Shown: positions 6,293 to 13,935, counted from the first letter of the stretch. The stretch is 16,926 bases of DNA from Cytophagia bacterium (GCA_009926405.1 RFOZ01000029.1:1-16926), one strand, 5' to 3'. The notes: generated by a model not told the origin, from the sequence alone. Made by a program: numbers and translations.

Positions 6293-8740
6293 CTAACGAC
6301 GCAATCGGGCTCCTAAAGATTTCTCAAAGTTAACTAGCATTTTTTGAATTATCCCCTCCACCTCCTGGTCGGTCAGGGTTTGTTCAGGATGCCTAAAAAC
6401 CAAGGCGATGGCATAGGAGACATGGTCGGCCGGTAGCCCCTGTCCCCGATACAGATCAAACAAATAGAGGGATTCTAGGTAAGGACCTCCGTTTTGGCGG
6501 GCCAGGTCTTCGATCGCGCTGAAAGGCACCGAGTTAGGAACTACCAAGGCCAAGTCCCGGCGAACCGAGGGAAAGCGTGGTATATCGCGGTAGGTGGGGG
6601 GCGGGGTTCCCGTGGCCTGAACCCAGTCGGTCCAGCTAAGAACGCAGGCAAAGACCGGCTGGCGTATGCCGTAAAGGTCCAGCAGATGGGCAGGTATGGC
6701 TTGAACAGCCGTGGTTTCCAGGGGCTTGGTCGAACCCAGGAAGGACAGCAAATCCTGCACATGCCCCTGCAAATAGGATCCATCCACCATGGACGCCGCC
6801 CGGTACCAGGTTTCGGGGAATTGCTGACCGGTCACCATCAGGCAGAGTTCCTCCTTTTCGCTTTCGGGACGCCCCTGTTCATCGAGTGCATAGGTTCGGC
6901 CAAATTCGTAACATTGAACATCGTTTTGGCGACGATTCAAGTTATAGGCCAAATGCTTGAGTCCGCTGAGAAGCAACGAAGGGCGCAGAAGCGGTATTTG
7001 TTCGTTCACGGGCCCAAGGACCCGTACAGCGCGGCTCAGGTTTGGCTCAACCGCCTGGAATTCCGCAGGCGAAACAAAGGATAGGCCCACAAATTCATTG
7101 AAACCGCGGGCACTAAGCCATTGGGAAATTTTTTCTTGGGTGGATGGCTGGGTGGATGGCGAAGGGTAAAGATTACGGTAGCGGTGTTGATCGGGAATGG
7201 GGATGCGGTCGTAACCCCAGACCCTAAGGACTTCCTCAACGATATCCACAGCCCGTCGTACATCCCGTCGATAAAAAGGAGGCTGGACCATCCAGGCCGG
7301 ACCATCCTCCAGGTTCGGGGTTTGGGCTGGGATGGGTTGAAGTTCAAAATCCAGAGCCTTGAGTATTCGCTCGGTTTCGTCTGCAGGCACCGGGCACCCG
7401 GCCACTTGTTGGATTTTGCGGGAGCTGAGCAGAACGGATTTTGGGGCCAGGAGCGGAACCAAGCTTCGCTGCATAGGATGTGGAATGCCCCCTCCCGCCA
7501 TATCCAAAATCAAGGCTGCAGCCCATTCAAGGGCCAAGGGTACCAGTTCAGGGTCGGTACCTCGTTCAAAGCGGTAGGAGGCTTCGCTGCGAAGCCCCAA
7601 CGAACGCGCCGAGGCGCGGATGGTTGAGGGTTCAAAACAGGCGCATTCCAAATAGATATCGGTGGTTTCGGGATGGATTGAATCACCGGCTCCACCCATC
7701 ACACCGGCCAGTCCCACAGGTTTCACGCCGTCTTCGATGACTAAATTGGCCGGGCCAAGAATGTATTCTTTGTTATCGAGCAAGCGTATGCGTTCGCCTT
7801 GTCGGGCTCTGCGTACCCCCAACCGGTCTCCTTCAAGAAACGAGCGATCGTAGGCGTGCAATGGTTGACCCAATTCAAATTGGACCCAATTGGTAACATC
7901 GACGACATTGTTAATTGGCTTATGCCCCAAGGATAGCAGAGCCTTTTGAAGCCATTCCGGAGAAGGACCGATCCGCACTCCCTCCATGGCCAGACCGGCA
8001 AGCCGAGGGCAATCATCGCTTTGTTCAACAGCCAGACGAATCGGACGGTAACGAGCCGAAGAACGAACATAATCAGGCAAGGGTTGGCCCTCCAGATCCA
8101 TGGGTGAATTCTCACGGCACAGACAGGCCAACGGAATCAGGGGCAAGGCCAAGGCCGCTCCCAAATCCCGTGCCACGCCGTAATGACTAAGGGCATCCAT
8201 GCGGTTCGGGGTCAATCCCAAGGTCCAAACCCAGTCCATCTCCACTTTGAGAATATCAACCAACGGGGTGCCGGGCACTGTTTCTGGAGAAAGAACCATC
8301 AAGCCATGATGATCCGGACCCAGGCCCAGTTCATCTTCGGCGCACAACATCCCTTGACTTTGTTCGCCTCGGATTTTGGCCATGCGAATGGTCATTGGTT
8401 CGCCACTCAAAGGGAAAAGGGTGGTTCCCACAGGGGCTACCACCACCTTGAGCCCAACCGCTACATTGGGAGCCCCGCAAACGATTTTCAAAAGTTCGGA
8501 TTGCCCGACATTGACCTGTGTTACACGCAATCGGTCCGCCCCGCTGTGTGGAACACATTCCACTACCTCGCCAACCAGCAGCCCCTGCAGTTGTTCGACA
8601 CTTCGGCCGATAATCAGCTCGTCTTCGACTTCGAGGCCCAAAGCTGTTAGGGTGGCCGCAACAAGTTCTGGTTTTGGAAATTCGGCAGAATCGGTTTCTA
8701 AGTCAAAATACCGGCATAGCCAACGATAGGATACCTTCAT
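6293..8740 (-). CDS. pheT: Phenylalanine--tRNA ligase beta subunit
   Basis: This 815-residue beta subunit of the (alpha-beta)2 phenylalanyl-tRNA synthetase acts with PheS, which is not in this window, to charge tRNA-Phe. The start MKVSYRWLCRYFDLE is the standard family opening. Residues about 42-155 are the EMAP/tRNA-binding OB fold (LLVGEVVECVPHSGADRLRV, then KIVCGAPNV). The B3/B4 editing region (about 220-400) holds NNVVDVTNWVQFELGQPLHAYD and VGLAGVMGG. The B5 domain (about 415-495) follows. The class II-like core contains VDIVEEVLRVWGYDRIP. The C-terminal FDX-ACB anticodon-binding domain (about 720-815) includes YRDIPRFPSVRRDLALVV and ends at FRHPEQTLTDQEVE. Length is normal. A 12-bp tandem repeat lengthens a Ser/Pro/Thr linker in the middle of the protein. 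The gene begins only 10 nt after the protease stop codon and is followed 1 nt later by the coiled-coil gene. Confidence 0.98.
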   Translation of the reverse strand: MKVSYRWLCRYFDLETDSAEFPKPELVAATLTALGLEVEDELIIGRSVEQLQGLLVGEVVECVPHSGADRLRVTQVNVGQSELLKIVCGAPNVAVGLKVVVAPVGTTLFPLSGEPMTIRMAKIRGEQSQGMLCAEDELGLGPDHHGLMVLSPETVPGTPLVDILKVEMDWVWTLGLTPNRMDALSHYGVARDLGAALALPLIPLACLCRENSPMDLEGQPLPDYVRSSARYRPIRLAVEQSDDCPRLAGLAMEGVRIGPSPEWLQKALLSLGHKPINNVVDVTNWVQFELGQPLHAYDRSFLEGDRLGVRRARQGERIRLLDNKEYILGPANLVIEDGVKPVGLAGVMGGAGDSIHPETTDIYLECACFEPSTIRASARSLGLRSEASYRFERGTDPELVPLALEWAAALILDMAGGGIPHPMQRSLVPLLAPKSVLLSSRKIQQVAGCPVPADETERILKALDFELQPIPAQTPNLEDGPAWMVQPPFYRRDVRRAVDIVEEVLRVWGYDRIPIPDQHRYRNLYPSPSTQPSTQEKISQWLSARGFNEFVGLSFVSPAEFQAVEPNLSRAVRVLGPVNEQIPLLRPSLLLSGLKHLAYNLNRRQNDVQCYEFGRTYALDEQGRPESEKEELCLMVTGQQFPETWYRAASMVDGSYLQGHVQDLLSFLGSTKPLETTAVQAIPAHLLDLYGIRQPVFACVLSWTDWVQATGTPPPTYRDIPRFPSVRRDLALVVPNSVPFSAIEDLARQNGGPYLESLYLFDLYRGQGLPADHVSYAIALVFRHPEQTLTDQEVEGIIQKMLVNFEKSLGARLRR
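7138..7160 (-). repeat. Near-perfect 12-bp tandem duplication inside pheT
   Basis: The 12-mer GGGTGGATGGCT (7138-7149) is followed at once by an 11-of-12 copy (7150-7160). On the coding strand it keeps frame and encodes the doubled PSTQ-PSTQ in a linker of PheT (NLYPSPSTQPSTQEKI). It looks like a recent in-frame slippage product in a surface loop. Confidence 0.7.
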
Positions 8741-8750
8741 GGAGAATTTT

Positions 8751-11700
8751 CTAAGGTTTTTTGACCAATTTGAGGATGCTTGACACCACGTCTTGGCTCC
8801 TCAGTCTTGCATAATAGATTCCCACCGGTAAGTCCGTTGTTTCGATTTCCCAACGGTTGCTGCCTTCGGTCGCTTGAAGGCTTTGGGTTAGAACTGTGCG
8901 GCCATCGGCGGTGGAGAGTTCAAGAATGATTTCACACGGAAGGTCTACCCTGTGTTCCAAGACCAGGTTTTGTCGAAAAGGGTTGGGATAGATTCGGGGC
9001 TTACGGGTTGATTCGCTTTGAACTCCGGCTCCGAAGGCATTGACAAAGGTTTGGATCCGGTCAATCGCCGCTTCGACGGTGCTGGCAGGGGCCTGATCGT
9101 TGGCGATAAAACGAAGTTGAACGGTCGCGTTGGGTGTTACAAAATCGCTAACGCGGAATACATTGCGGCGCCATTGACGGTCGCTACGGTTGGTACGCTC
9201 CACCAATTTCCAGGTTGTTGTACCGTTGTTAATGTAAACTTCCCAAAAATCAGCTCCGGCGTTATCGCCCATATCGTTGGTGAACCAGCGATGGTAGGCC
9301 AAAACGGGGTCGGTCATGGCGCTAAGGTCCATGGGGGGGGTCCGCAGGGTGGTCCGACCTCCGTCCACATCTTCGGTATCGGGATCGTCACCGGGCAGAG
9401 CATTGCCCGTGAAAGCACAACGGGTCCCGCCGGGCGTGGCATTGGTTCCGGCTTGGACAATCGTTGAAGGATTACCGGGTGTAACATAGGATGGAACCGG
9501 CACACCCAGTTCCCAACGTCCGGTGGTTGCGTTGTCTGTGGACCAGCCAATCAACCAGCTGCTGTCTTGGGACGGGTTTTCGAGGTCCATATTGGTCAGG
9601 TTTTGAAAACCCACCAAATAGTTAAACCACAAGCCGGGGTTGGAGCTCAAATCCGCAAAAGGAGGATAAGAACCTCCGGAAGTTCCGGTCAGGTCGGTGA
9701 GGCCAACGTAATAACGGACCACGGTGCCGCGCGGTTGACCGGGGATGGTGCCGGTATACGAACCGCCGGTACCTGGGGTTAGCAAAACGGTATCGCAAGT
9801 GCTTAGGGCATTGTTATTGAGTCGGTAGATAAGACGTGCACCGCTGACCAGGCTGTTAAAAGGAGGGGTAATGTTTAACATTAGGTTAATGGCCGAGGGT
9901 GTCAGGGCTGGCACATCCGGAAGGGGGGTGTATCGAAAACTAACATTGGCCAGCATGCGAATGCCGTGAAAGGCAAAGGCCTGAATAATAGCCGTCATAT
10001 TCGGTGTACCATTCGCCAAGTTGTTGTCGTTGTCGTCCGCCTGCAGTGCATCAATCAAGATGTCCGTATAGACCACACCTTCGCTGCCGTTGGGGCCGTT
10101 GGCAAGCCCATACAAAGCCTCGCTAAAGATGGTCATCATACCGGAATTGCTGTTCATGTTCCGAGCAGTCCTCCACCATGCCCCGCAGATGATTTCGCCA
10201 TCCGCATGCACCTGGCCCACCAAGTTCTGGGGATAGATTTTGGGGTTGATATCGTAACGACGAACAATCAGGTTGGGGTTGGTGATGTTAAAACCCACGC
10301 CCAAAACCGGGGTATCGGTCAAGGTGATGGCATAAACATCGGAATAACCCTCGCCCACCGCGCCATTCTGGAAGGGGGTTCCCAAAGCGTTGTAGAAATA
10401 GTTGGTAATGGCATGCCCGTATTCGTGGTAGACGACGTCGGCAACCACGGCCAGGGTATTGCAACCGGCGGCCTGGGTGTAGAAGTTGATGCTGTTACCG
10501 TTAAAAAAAGCGTTGCAATTGCCGTCGGTTCTTTCAACTTTGGTGGTAAGGGGAATGTCCAGGGCCGTAAAATTGGGAAGATAACTCTTCATATAATCAT
10601 GAACCCGGTTCGTATGGTAGTAGGCGCTGAGGTGAGGAACCTGGTTCCATAAACTGGTCGAAGTTCCCCGACCAAAGTATTGCACGGTATCCCGGGCCGC
10701 ATCAATCAAAAGACTGAAGGTGGGCGATGTGGTTCCGTTGTTTCCTTGGACGACCTTGGAAAAGCGGCCTTCCAGGGGAAAGGTGCCGGTCACCGGAAGC
10801 CCGGGAAGCCCCAAGTCATACGTCCCGTTGGCCGAGGTGTAATAAGTGTTACCGCCAGCGGTGAATTTAAGGTGGGGAAGGGGCCTGGCCGAATCCAACG
10901 GGGCAAAGGGATGCCGGGGATAAACCCGACCCACCATCGTGAGGTTACCGTTCGAGGTGGGACCGTGAGCGAATTCAACAATTTGGTCTTGTCGCATCAA
11001 CACACCACCGCTAACGGCATCGACATAACAGGAATAGCGAAAGGGCCGGCCTCCCAGGGGCTGTCCTTCGACCGTGATCGTATAGACCCGGTGGTAACGC
11101 ATTTCACCGGGTTGGTTTCCGGGAATCGGTAAAATTTGCAAAGCAGGTTGAACATCGGTGACGGTCGGGATGCTCCAAGATTCGGAAGCTTTGCGGGCGG
11201 CCAATTCAGGGCTTATGGTTGGGCCATCCTCCAAATAGATACGGGGATGCAATTCGGAAGCAAGCCAAACAAGCCCCCCTTCAGGGCTGCTTTTGAATCC
11301 TAGGCGTCCTCCAATCACTTTCATCCCGCGGTGCCATTGCTCCAGCCAACGGTAGCGGTATTTGGAGGAGGCATAGGCAGGGCCGGGACGGAGTTCGCTC
11401 AACGGCAGATCAAAACCAGCAGTTTCTTTTTGCAAAAAAGCCAGGCAGGCCTGTATGTCACCGGGATGGGATGGGTCCGTGGATCCGCTCCAACCGGGTA
11501 GGTTGATGGCCGGGCCGAAGAGGCGATGCGGTTGACCGGTATGCTCGTCAAACAAAACATTCCAGTCGGGATGCTTGCGATGAAAGTTCTGCCAGGGGGC
11601 TCGGCTTCGGAGGTTGGCTTGCCGATCGGCATCGTAGGGGCGTGGGGCGGGCAAACGGATTTCGAAGGGGTCCTTGGTGGTTTCCGACGAGCCCCAAGCC

Positions 11701-11780
11701 GGATTGGCCCCCCAAAGGAGAACAAAGGCTAGGCAAGTGAAGCCAAGGACTTGACGAAAAAGGGGGCATTTGGAGGCCAT
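8751..11780 (-). CDS. Secreted M36 (fungalysin-type) zinc metallopeptidase with T9SS sorting domain
   Basis: This 1009-residue extracellular protease has a signal peptide at residues 1-30 (core GFTCLAFVLLWGA, cleavage after AWG). Next come a fungalysin/thermolysin-type propeptide (WNVLFDEHTGQPHRLFG near 60-75) and a PepSY-like region to about 260. The gluzincin catalytic domain has the zinc motif HEYGH at 452-456 (VVYHEYGHAITN) and the third ligand E477 in GEGYSD. Residues about 610-720 look Ig/FnIII-like. Residues about 725-915 form a beta-rich MAM/jelly-roll-like module (DLENPSQDSSWLIGWSTD, AYHRWFTNDMG). A type A T9SS C-terminal domain starts at YPNPF 931-935 and ends GIYYARL...SSILKLVKKP. 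The start at 11780 is preferred because it puts the signal peptide at the N terminus; an in-frame start at 11903 would add 41 unlikely residues. The stop codon lies 10 nt before pheT, so it probably shares that transcript. Substrate is unknown. Confidence 0.93.
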   Translation of the reverse strand: MASKCPLFRQVLGFTCLAFVLLWGANPAWGSSETTKDPFEIRLPAPRPYDADRQANLRSRAPWQNFHRKHPDWNVLFDEHTGQPHRLFGPAINLPGWSGSTDPSHPGDIQACLAFLQKETAGFDLPLSELRPGPAYASSKYRYRWLEQWHRGMKVIGGRLGFKSSPEGGLVWLASELHPRIYLEDGPTISPELAARKASESWSIPTVTDVQPALQILPIPGNQPGEMRYHRVYTITVEGQPLGGRPFRYSCYVDAVSGGVLMRQDQIVEFAHGPTSNGNLTMVGRVYPRHPFAPLDSARPLPHLKFTAGGNTYYTSANGTYDLGLPGLPVTGTFPLEGRFSKVVQGNNGTTSPTFSLLIDAARDTVQYFGRGTSTSLWNQVPHLSAYYHTNRVHDYMKSYLPNFTALDIPLTTKVERTDGNCNAFFNGNSINFYTQAAGCNTLAVVADVVYHEYGHAITNYFYNALGTPFQNGAVGEGYSDVYAITLTDTPVLGVGFNITNPNLIVRRYDINPKIYPQNLVGQVHADGEIICGAWWRTARNMNSNSGMMTIFSEALYGLANGPNGSEGVVYTDILIDALQADDNDNNLANGTPNMTAIIQAFAFHGIRMLANVSFRYTPLPDVPALTPSAINLMLNITPPFNSLVSGARLIYRLNNNALSTCDTVLLTPGTGGSYTGTIPGQPRGTVVRYYVGLTDLTGTSGGSYPPFADLSSNPGLWFNYLVGFQNLTNMDLENPSQDSSWLIGWSTDNATTGRWELGVPVPSYVTPGNPSTIVQAGTNATPGGTRCAFTGNALPGDDPDTEDVDGGRTTLRTPPMDLSAMTDPVLAYHRWFTNDMGDNAGADFWEVYINNGTTTWKLVERTNRSDRQWRRNVFRVSDFVTPNATVQLRFIANDQAPASTVEAAIDRIQTFVNAFGAGVQSESTRKPRIYPNPFRQNLVLEHRVDLPCEIILELSTADGRTVLTQSLQATEGSNRWEIETTDLPVGIYYARLRSQDVVSSILKLVKKP

Positions 11781-11964
11781 GAAGGTAGATTTTTGGAATG
11801 TCAATGATACGCAACAAAAAACCGAAAAGGAACCCAAAACCATGGCAAGGAACGCTCCAATGCTGACATATTGGCACAAAAAACGACAGAAAAGACGACA
11901 CAACGGACTTGGCAGGATATTTGCGGACTCAACGTAGTCGAGTCACCCCTGTAAATATTACTAA
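11781..11964. other. Divergent intergenic region between the M36 protease and grpE
   Basis: These 184 bp separate two outward-facing transcription units and must hold both promoters. On the minus strand TATCATTG (plus-strand 11802-11809) lies about 20 nt before the protease ATG and matches the Bacteroidota -7 box TAnnTTTG except at one position, but no clear TTTG/TTG -33 element sits at the usual 19-21 nt spacing. On the plus strand no good TAnnTTTG box was found before grpE; the sequence just before its ATG is AT-rich. No stable terminator hairpin or small gene was seen. Confidence 0.5.
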
Positions 11965-12504
11965 ATGTCTGATAACGAAGATTTTAACCAAGAAAACCCC
12001 AAGGCGACCCCCGATGATGTTGCTGAATCAGCCCAGGATTCTACCGAAAATGGAACCCAAGGCCGCTCCCTAGAGGCTGAGTTGGAGGAAGCGCGTCAGA
12101 AGTATTTATACCTTTTGTCGGAGTTTGAAACCTACAAGAGGCGGATGGCCAAGGAGCGATTGGAATTGTTCCGAAACGCCGGCAAAGACCTGGTTTCTGA
12201 ATTGCTCCCGGTCCTGGATGATTTTGAGCGTGGTTTGGAGGTGATGGGCAAGTCATCGGATGTGGTATCCATTCGCGATGGCGTTGACTTGGTTTACCAA
12301 AAGTTCAAAAGTATCCTTACCCAAAAAGGCCTGCAACCCATTGAGGCCGTTGGTTCGGATTTTGATGTCGAAAAGCACGAAGCCATTTCCCAAATGCCTG
12401 CCCCATCCCCCGAACAAGCCAACAAGGTTTTGGCCGAAGTCGAAAAGGGTTACATGCTGAACGAGCAGGTCCTGCGTTTTTCCAAGGTCATCGTCGGTAG
12501 CTGA
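11965..12504 (+). CDS. grpE: Nucleotide exchange factor GrpE
   Basis: This 179-residue co-chaperone releases ADP from DnaK and so resets the Hsp70 cycle. Residues 1-35 are acidic and disordered (MSDNEDFNQENPKATPDD). Residues about 35-90 form the long dimerising coiled coil (LEEARQKYLYLLSEFETYKRRM). These are followed by the four-helix-bundle signature ELLPVLDDFERGLE and the helix 'IRDGVDLVYQKFKSILTQKGLQPIE'. The C-terminal beta-wing carries the conserved DFDVEKHEAISQ and the ending 'GYMLNEQVLRFSKVIVG', the DnaK-contacting face. Length is normal. It lies 77 nt before dnaJ on the same strand; dnaK is not in the window. No internal terminator separates the two, so an operon is likely. The AT-rich gap before dnaJ contains a weak ACGAA...TTCGT inverted repeat (about 12514-12530) with no evident function. 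Confidence 0.97.
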   Translation: MSDNEDFNQENPKATPDDVAESAQDSTENGTQGRSLEAELEEARQKYLYLLSEFETYKRRMAKERLELFRNAGKDLVSELLPVLDDFERGLEVMGKSSDVVSIRDGVDLVYQKFKSILTQKGLQPIEAVGSDFDVEKHEAISQMPAPSPEQANKVLAEVEKGYMLNEQVLRFSKVIVGS

Positions 12505-12581
12505 TTCTCCAAACGAAGAATGCGTTCGTGTAGAAATTAACATTTTTTCAAAAGAAAATTGATTTTTAATTACCCGGTGTT

Positions 12582-13712
12582 ATGGCCAAGAGAGACTATT
12601 ACGAAGTGTTGGGGGTAGGCCGTCAGGCCGGCGAAGACGAAATCAAAAAAGCCTATCGCAAGGCGGCTTTGCAATTCCATCCCGACAAAAACCCCGGGGA
12701 TGCTCAAGCCGAAGAGAAATTCAAAGAAGCCGCTGAAGCTTACGAGGTATTGAGCAATGCTGACAAGCGAGCTCGGTACGATCGTTTTGGCCATCAAGGA
12801 GTTGACCAAGGCATGGGTGGTGGCGGAGGGGGTTTTTCTATGGAGGATATCTTCTCCCAATTTGGGGATGTCTTCAGCGATGGTTCGCCCTTTGAAGGGT
12901 TTTTTGGTGGCGGTGGCCGAGGAGGGCGTCGGGCGAATCGAGGAGCAAATTTGCGTATTCGGGTCAAATTAACTTTGGAAGAAATTGCCAAAGGGGTCGA
13001 GAAAAAAGTCAAAGTCACCAAGGCAGTTCCGGCCGAAGGGGTGACCTACAAGGCCTGCGCGACCTGCAACGGGAGTGGGCAGATTCAGCGGGTCACCAAC
13101 ACCATCTTGGGTCAGATGCGCACCGCCAGTACCTGCCCTCACTGCGAAGGCAGCGGGCAGATGGTGGACCGCCGGCCCCCGGGTGTGGATCCCGATGGTT
13201 TGCAACGCAAGGAAGAAGTGATTTCGGTTCAAATTCCAGCCGGAGTGGTGGAGGGTATGCAGCTAAGCGTATCGGGCAAGGGGAATGCCGGCCGAAACGG
13301 CGGGCAACCTGGCGATTTGATTGTCTTGGTGGAGGAGGAAGCGCACCCGCATTTCAAAAGGGACGGTAACCATGTTTTGTACGACCTTCCGGTATCGGTG
13401 GTACAGGCCGCATTGGGCGATCAAATCGAAGTTCCTACCCTGGACGGTCGGGCGCGCATTCGGTTGGAGCCTGGAACCCAGCCCGGTAAATTGTTACGCC
13501 TCAAAGGCAAGGGCCTGCCGGCAGTGAACGCCTACGGGCGCGGTGATTTAATCATTTTTGTCAATGTTTTTGTTCCAACCAAGCTATCCAAGGACGAAAA
13601 AGAAACCCTTGAGAGGTTGGCCGATTCAGAAAATTTCAAACCCACCCATGCGGATAATTCCGGAAAATCCTCGTTTTTTGATCGAATGAGGGACTTTTTT
13701 CAGCATGATTAG
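12582..13712 (+). CDS. dnaJ: Chaperone DnaJ (Hsp40) with a reduced zinc-finger domain
   Basis: This 376-residue type I J-protein stimulates DnaK ATPase and delivers clients. The J domain (residues 4-70) contains the catalytic HPD at 33-35 (FHPDKNPGD). The Gly/Phe-rich linker (about 75-115) is followed by C-terminal beta domain I (LRIRVKLTLEEIAKGVEKKVKV), a zinc-binding insert and C-terminal domain II (GDLIVLVEEEAHPHFKRDG, then GTQPGKLLRLKGKGLP). The oddity is in the insert. Canonical DnaJ has four CxxCxGxG motifs, and here only two remain: CATCNGSG (159-166) and CPHCEGSG (185-192). They correspond to motifs 2 and 3. Motif 1 is replaced by 'TKAVPAEGVTYKA' and motif 4 by 'DRRPPGVDPDGLQRKEE', both without cysteine. 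As I recall, other Flavobacteriia-type DnaJ proteins share this reduced form. The gene ends 16 nt before the SAM riboswitch. Confidence 0.97.
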   Translation: MAKRDYYEVLGVGRQAGEDEIKKAYRKAALQFHPDKNPGDAQAEEKFKEAAEAYEVLSNADKRARYDRFGHQGVDQGMGGGGGGFSMEDIFSQFGDVFSDGSPFEGFFGGGGRGGRRANRGANLRIRVKLTLEEIAKGVEKKVKVTKAVPAEGVTYKACATCNGSGQIQRVTNTILGQMRTASTCPHCEGSGQMVDRRPPGVDPDGLQRKEEVISVQIPAGVVEGMQLSVSGKGNAGRNGGQPGDLIVLVEEEAHPHFKRDGNHVLYDLPVSVVQAALGDQIEVPTLDGRARIRLEPGTQPGKLLRLKGKGLPAVNAYGRGDLIIFVNVFVPTKLSKDEKETLERLADSENFKPTHADNSGKSSFFDRMRDFFQHD

Positions 13713-13715
13713 CCG

Positions 13716-13723
13716 TATCTTTG
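13716..13723 (+). promoter_or_regulatory. Bacteroidota-type -7 promoter box for the metH leader
   Basis: TATCTTTG is a perfect match to the Bacteroidota primary-sigma -7 consensus TAnnTTTG. It lies 3 nt after the dnaJ stop codon. A start site about 5 nt downstream would fall near 13728, the base just before aptamer helix P1, so the transcript would begin with the riboswitch. The upstream -33 element is poor: only a T-run at 13695-13700, closer than the usual spacing. Support is therefore the box itself and its fit with the RNA. Confidence 0.65.
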
Positions 13724-13728
13724 CGTCA

Positions 13729-13853
13729 GCTTATCCAGAAGGACGGAGGGAACGGCCCTACGATGTCCTGGCAACCGCAAGCGACAGGCTGCTGTCGATT
13801 GGTCCGGTGCCAAATCCGTTGCTTCAGACAACAACTTGAAGCAGCCGATAAGC
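13729..13853 (+). promoter_or_regulatory. SAM-I (S-box) riboswitch aptamer controlling metH
   Basis: The sequence follows the SAM-I pattern throughout. P1 is GCTTATC (13729-13735) with GATAAGC (13847-13853). P2 is AGGAC (13740-13744) with GTCCT (13765-13769), enclosing the kink-turn GGAGGGA and the GGCCC segment. CTGGCAACC opens P3, whose perfect hairpin CGACAG-GCTG-CTGTCG lies at 13782-13797. The SAM-contacting GGTGCCAAATCC follows. P4 is TTGCTTC (13819-13825) with GAAGCAG (13838-13844), one G-U pair included. A three-base pseudoknot between CGG (13753-13755) and CCG (13804-13806) is possible at the expected place. SAM-I riboswitches bind S-adenosylmethionine and usually turn off methionine genes; the next gene is metH, whose product feeds SAM synthesis. 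Confidence 0.96.
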
Positions 13854-13912
13854 AGGAGTGATCGTCCAAACAGGTGACGATGACCACTGCAGCCCGCATC
13901 CTGCGGATAAGC
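13854..13912 (+). promoter_or_regulatory. Expression platform of the SAM-I riboswitch with a second copy of the P1 3' strand
   Basis: Between aptamer and terminator lie two small hairpins. AGTGATCGTC (13857-13866) pairs with GACGAT (13876-13881) and CACT (13885-13888) across a GAC bulge. CCGCA-TCC-TGCGG lies at 13894-13906. The segment ends in GGATAAGC (13905-13912), which repeats the 3' strand of P1 (GATAAGC, 13847-13853) and is an 8-nt exact complement of GCTTATCC (13729-13736) at the 5' side of P1. Its last three bases belong to the terminator 5' arm. The context GCAGCC before each copy is also repeated (13841-13846 and 13889-13894). Pairing of the 5' P1 strand with this copy would block the terminator, giving a plausible antitermination state without SAM. 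The structure is predicted by eye. Confidence 0.65.
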
Positions 13913-13935
13913 CACACGAAAGTTTGGCTTTTTTT
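13910..13935 (+). terminator. Rho-independent terminator of the metH leader, abutting the start codon
   Basis: AGCCACAC (13910-13917) and GTTTGGCT (13922-13929) form an 8-position stem with one C-T mismatch, capped by a GAAA tetraloop (13918-13921) and followed by seven T residues (13929-13935). The metH ATG begins at the next base, 13936. With SAM bound this hairpin should form and stop transcription just before the coding region. Folded, it would also cover the ribosome-binding zone, so it may reduce initiation on read-through transcripts too. That second effect is an inference. Confidence 0.85.

Noticed and set aside
9966..10652. A 228-codon open frame on the plus strand inside the protease gene.
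   Set aside because: It is fully antisense to well-conserved M36 catalytic sequence, with low-complexity V/G/I-rich composition and no recognisable domain; it is a shadow of GC-biased codon use.
11781..11903. A 41-codon in-frame N-terminal extension of the M36 protease from an ATG at 11903.
   Set aside because: The extension is Cys- and Phe-rich and would put the clear signal peptide at internal residues 42-71. The ATG at 11780 gives a normal exported N terminus and leaves room for a promoter.
12505..12581. A possible promoter or terminator in the AT-rich grpE-dnaJ gap.
   Set aside because: No TAnnTTTG box was found, and the short inverted repeats (ACGAA/TTCGT and TTTTC/GAAAA) are too weak to call.
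12810..12945. Glycine-rich, repeat-like sequence inside dnaJ.
   Set aside because: This is the normal Gly/Phe-rich linker of DnaJ, not a separate repeat element.
13709..13915. Small minus-strand open frames across the dnaJ-metH gap.
   Set aside because: They run antisense through the SAM-I aptamer and its hairpins, whose RNA structure fully explains the conservation there.
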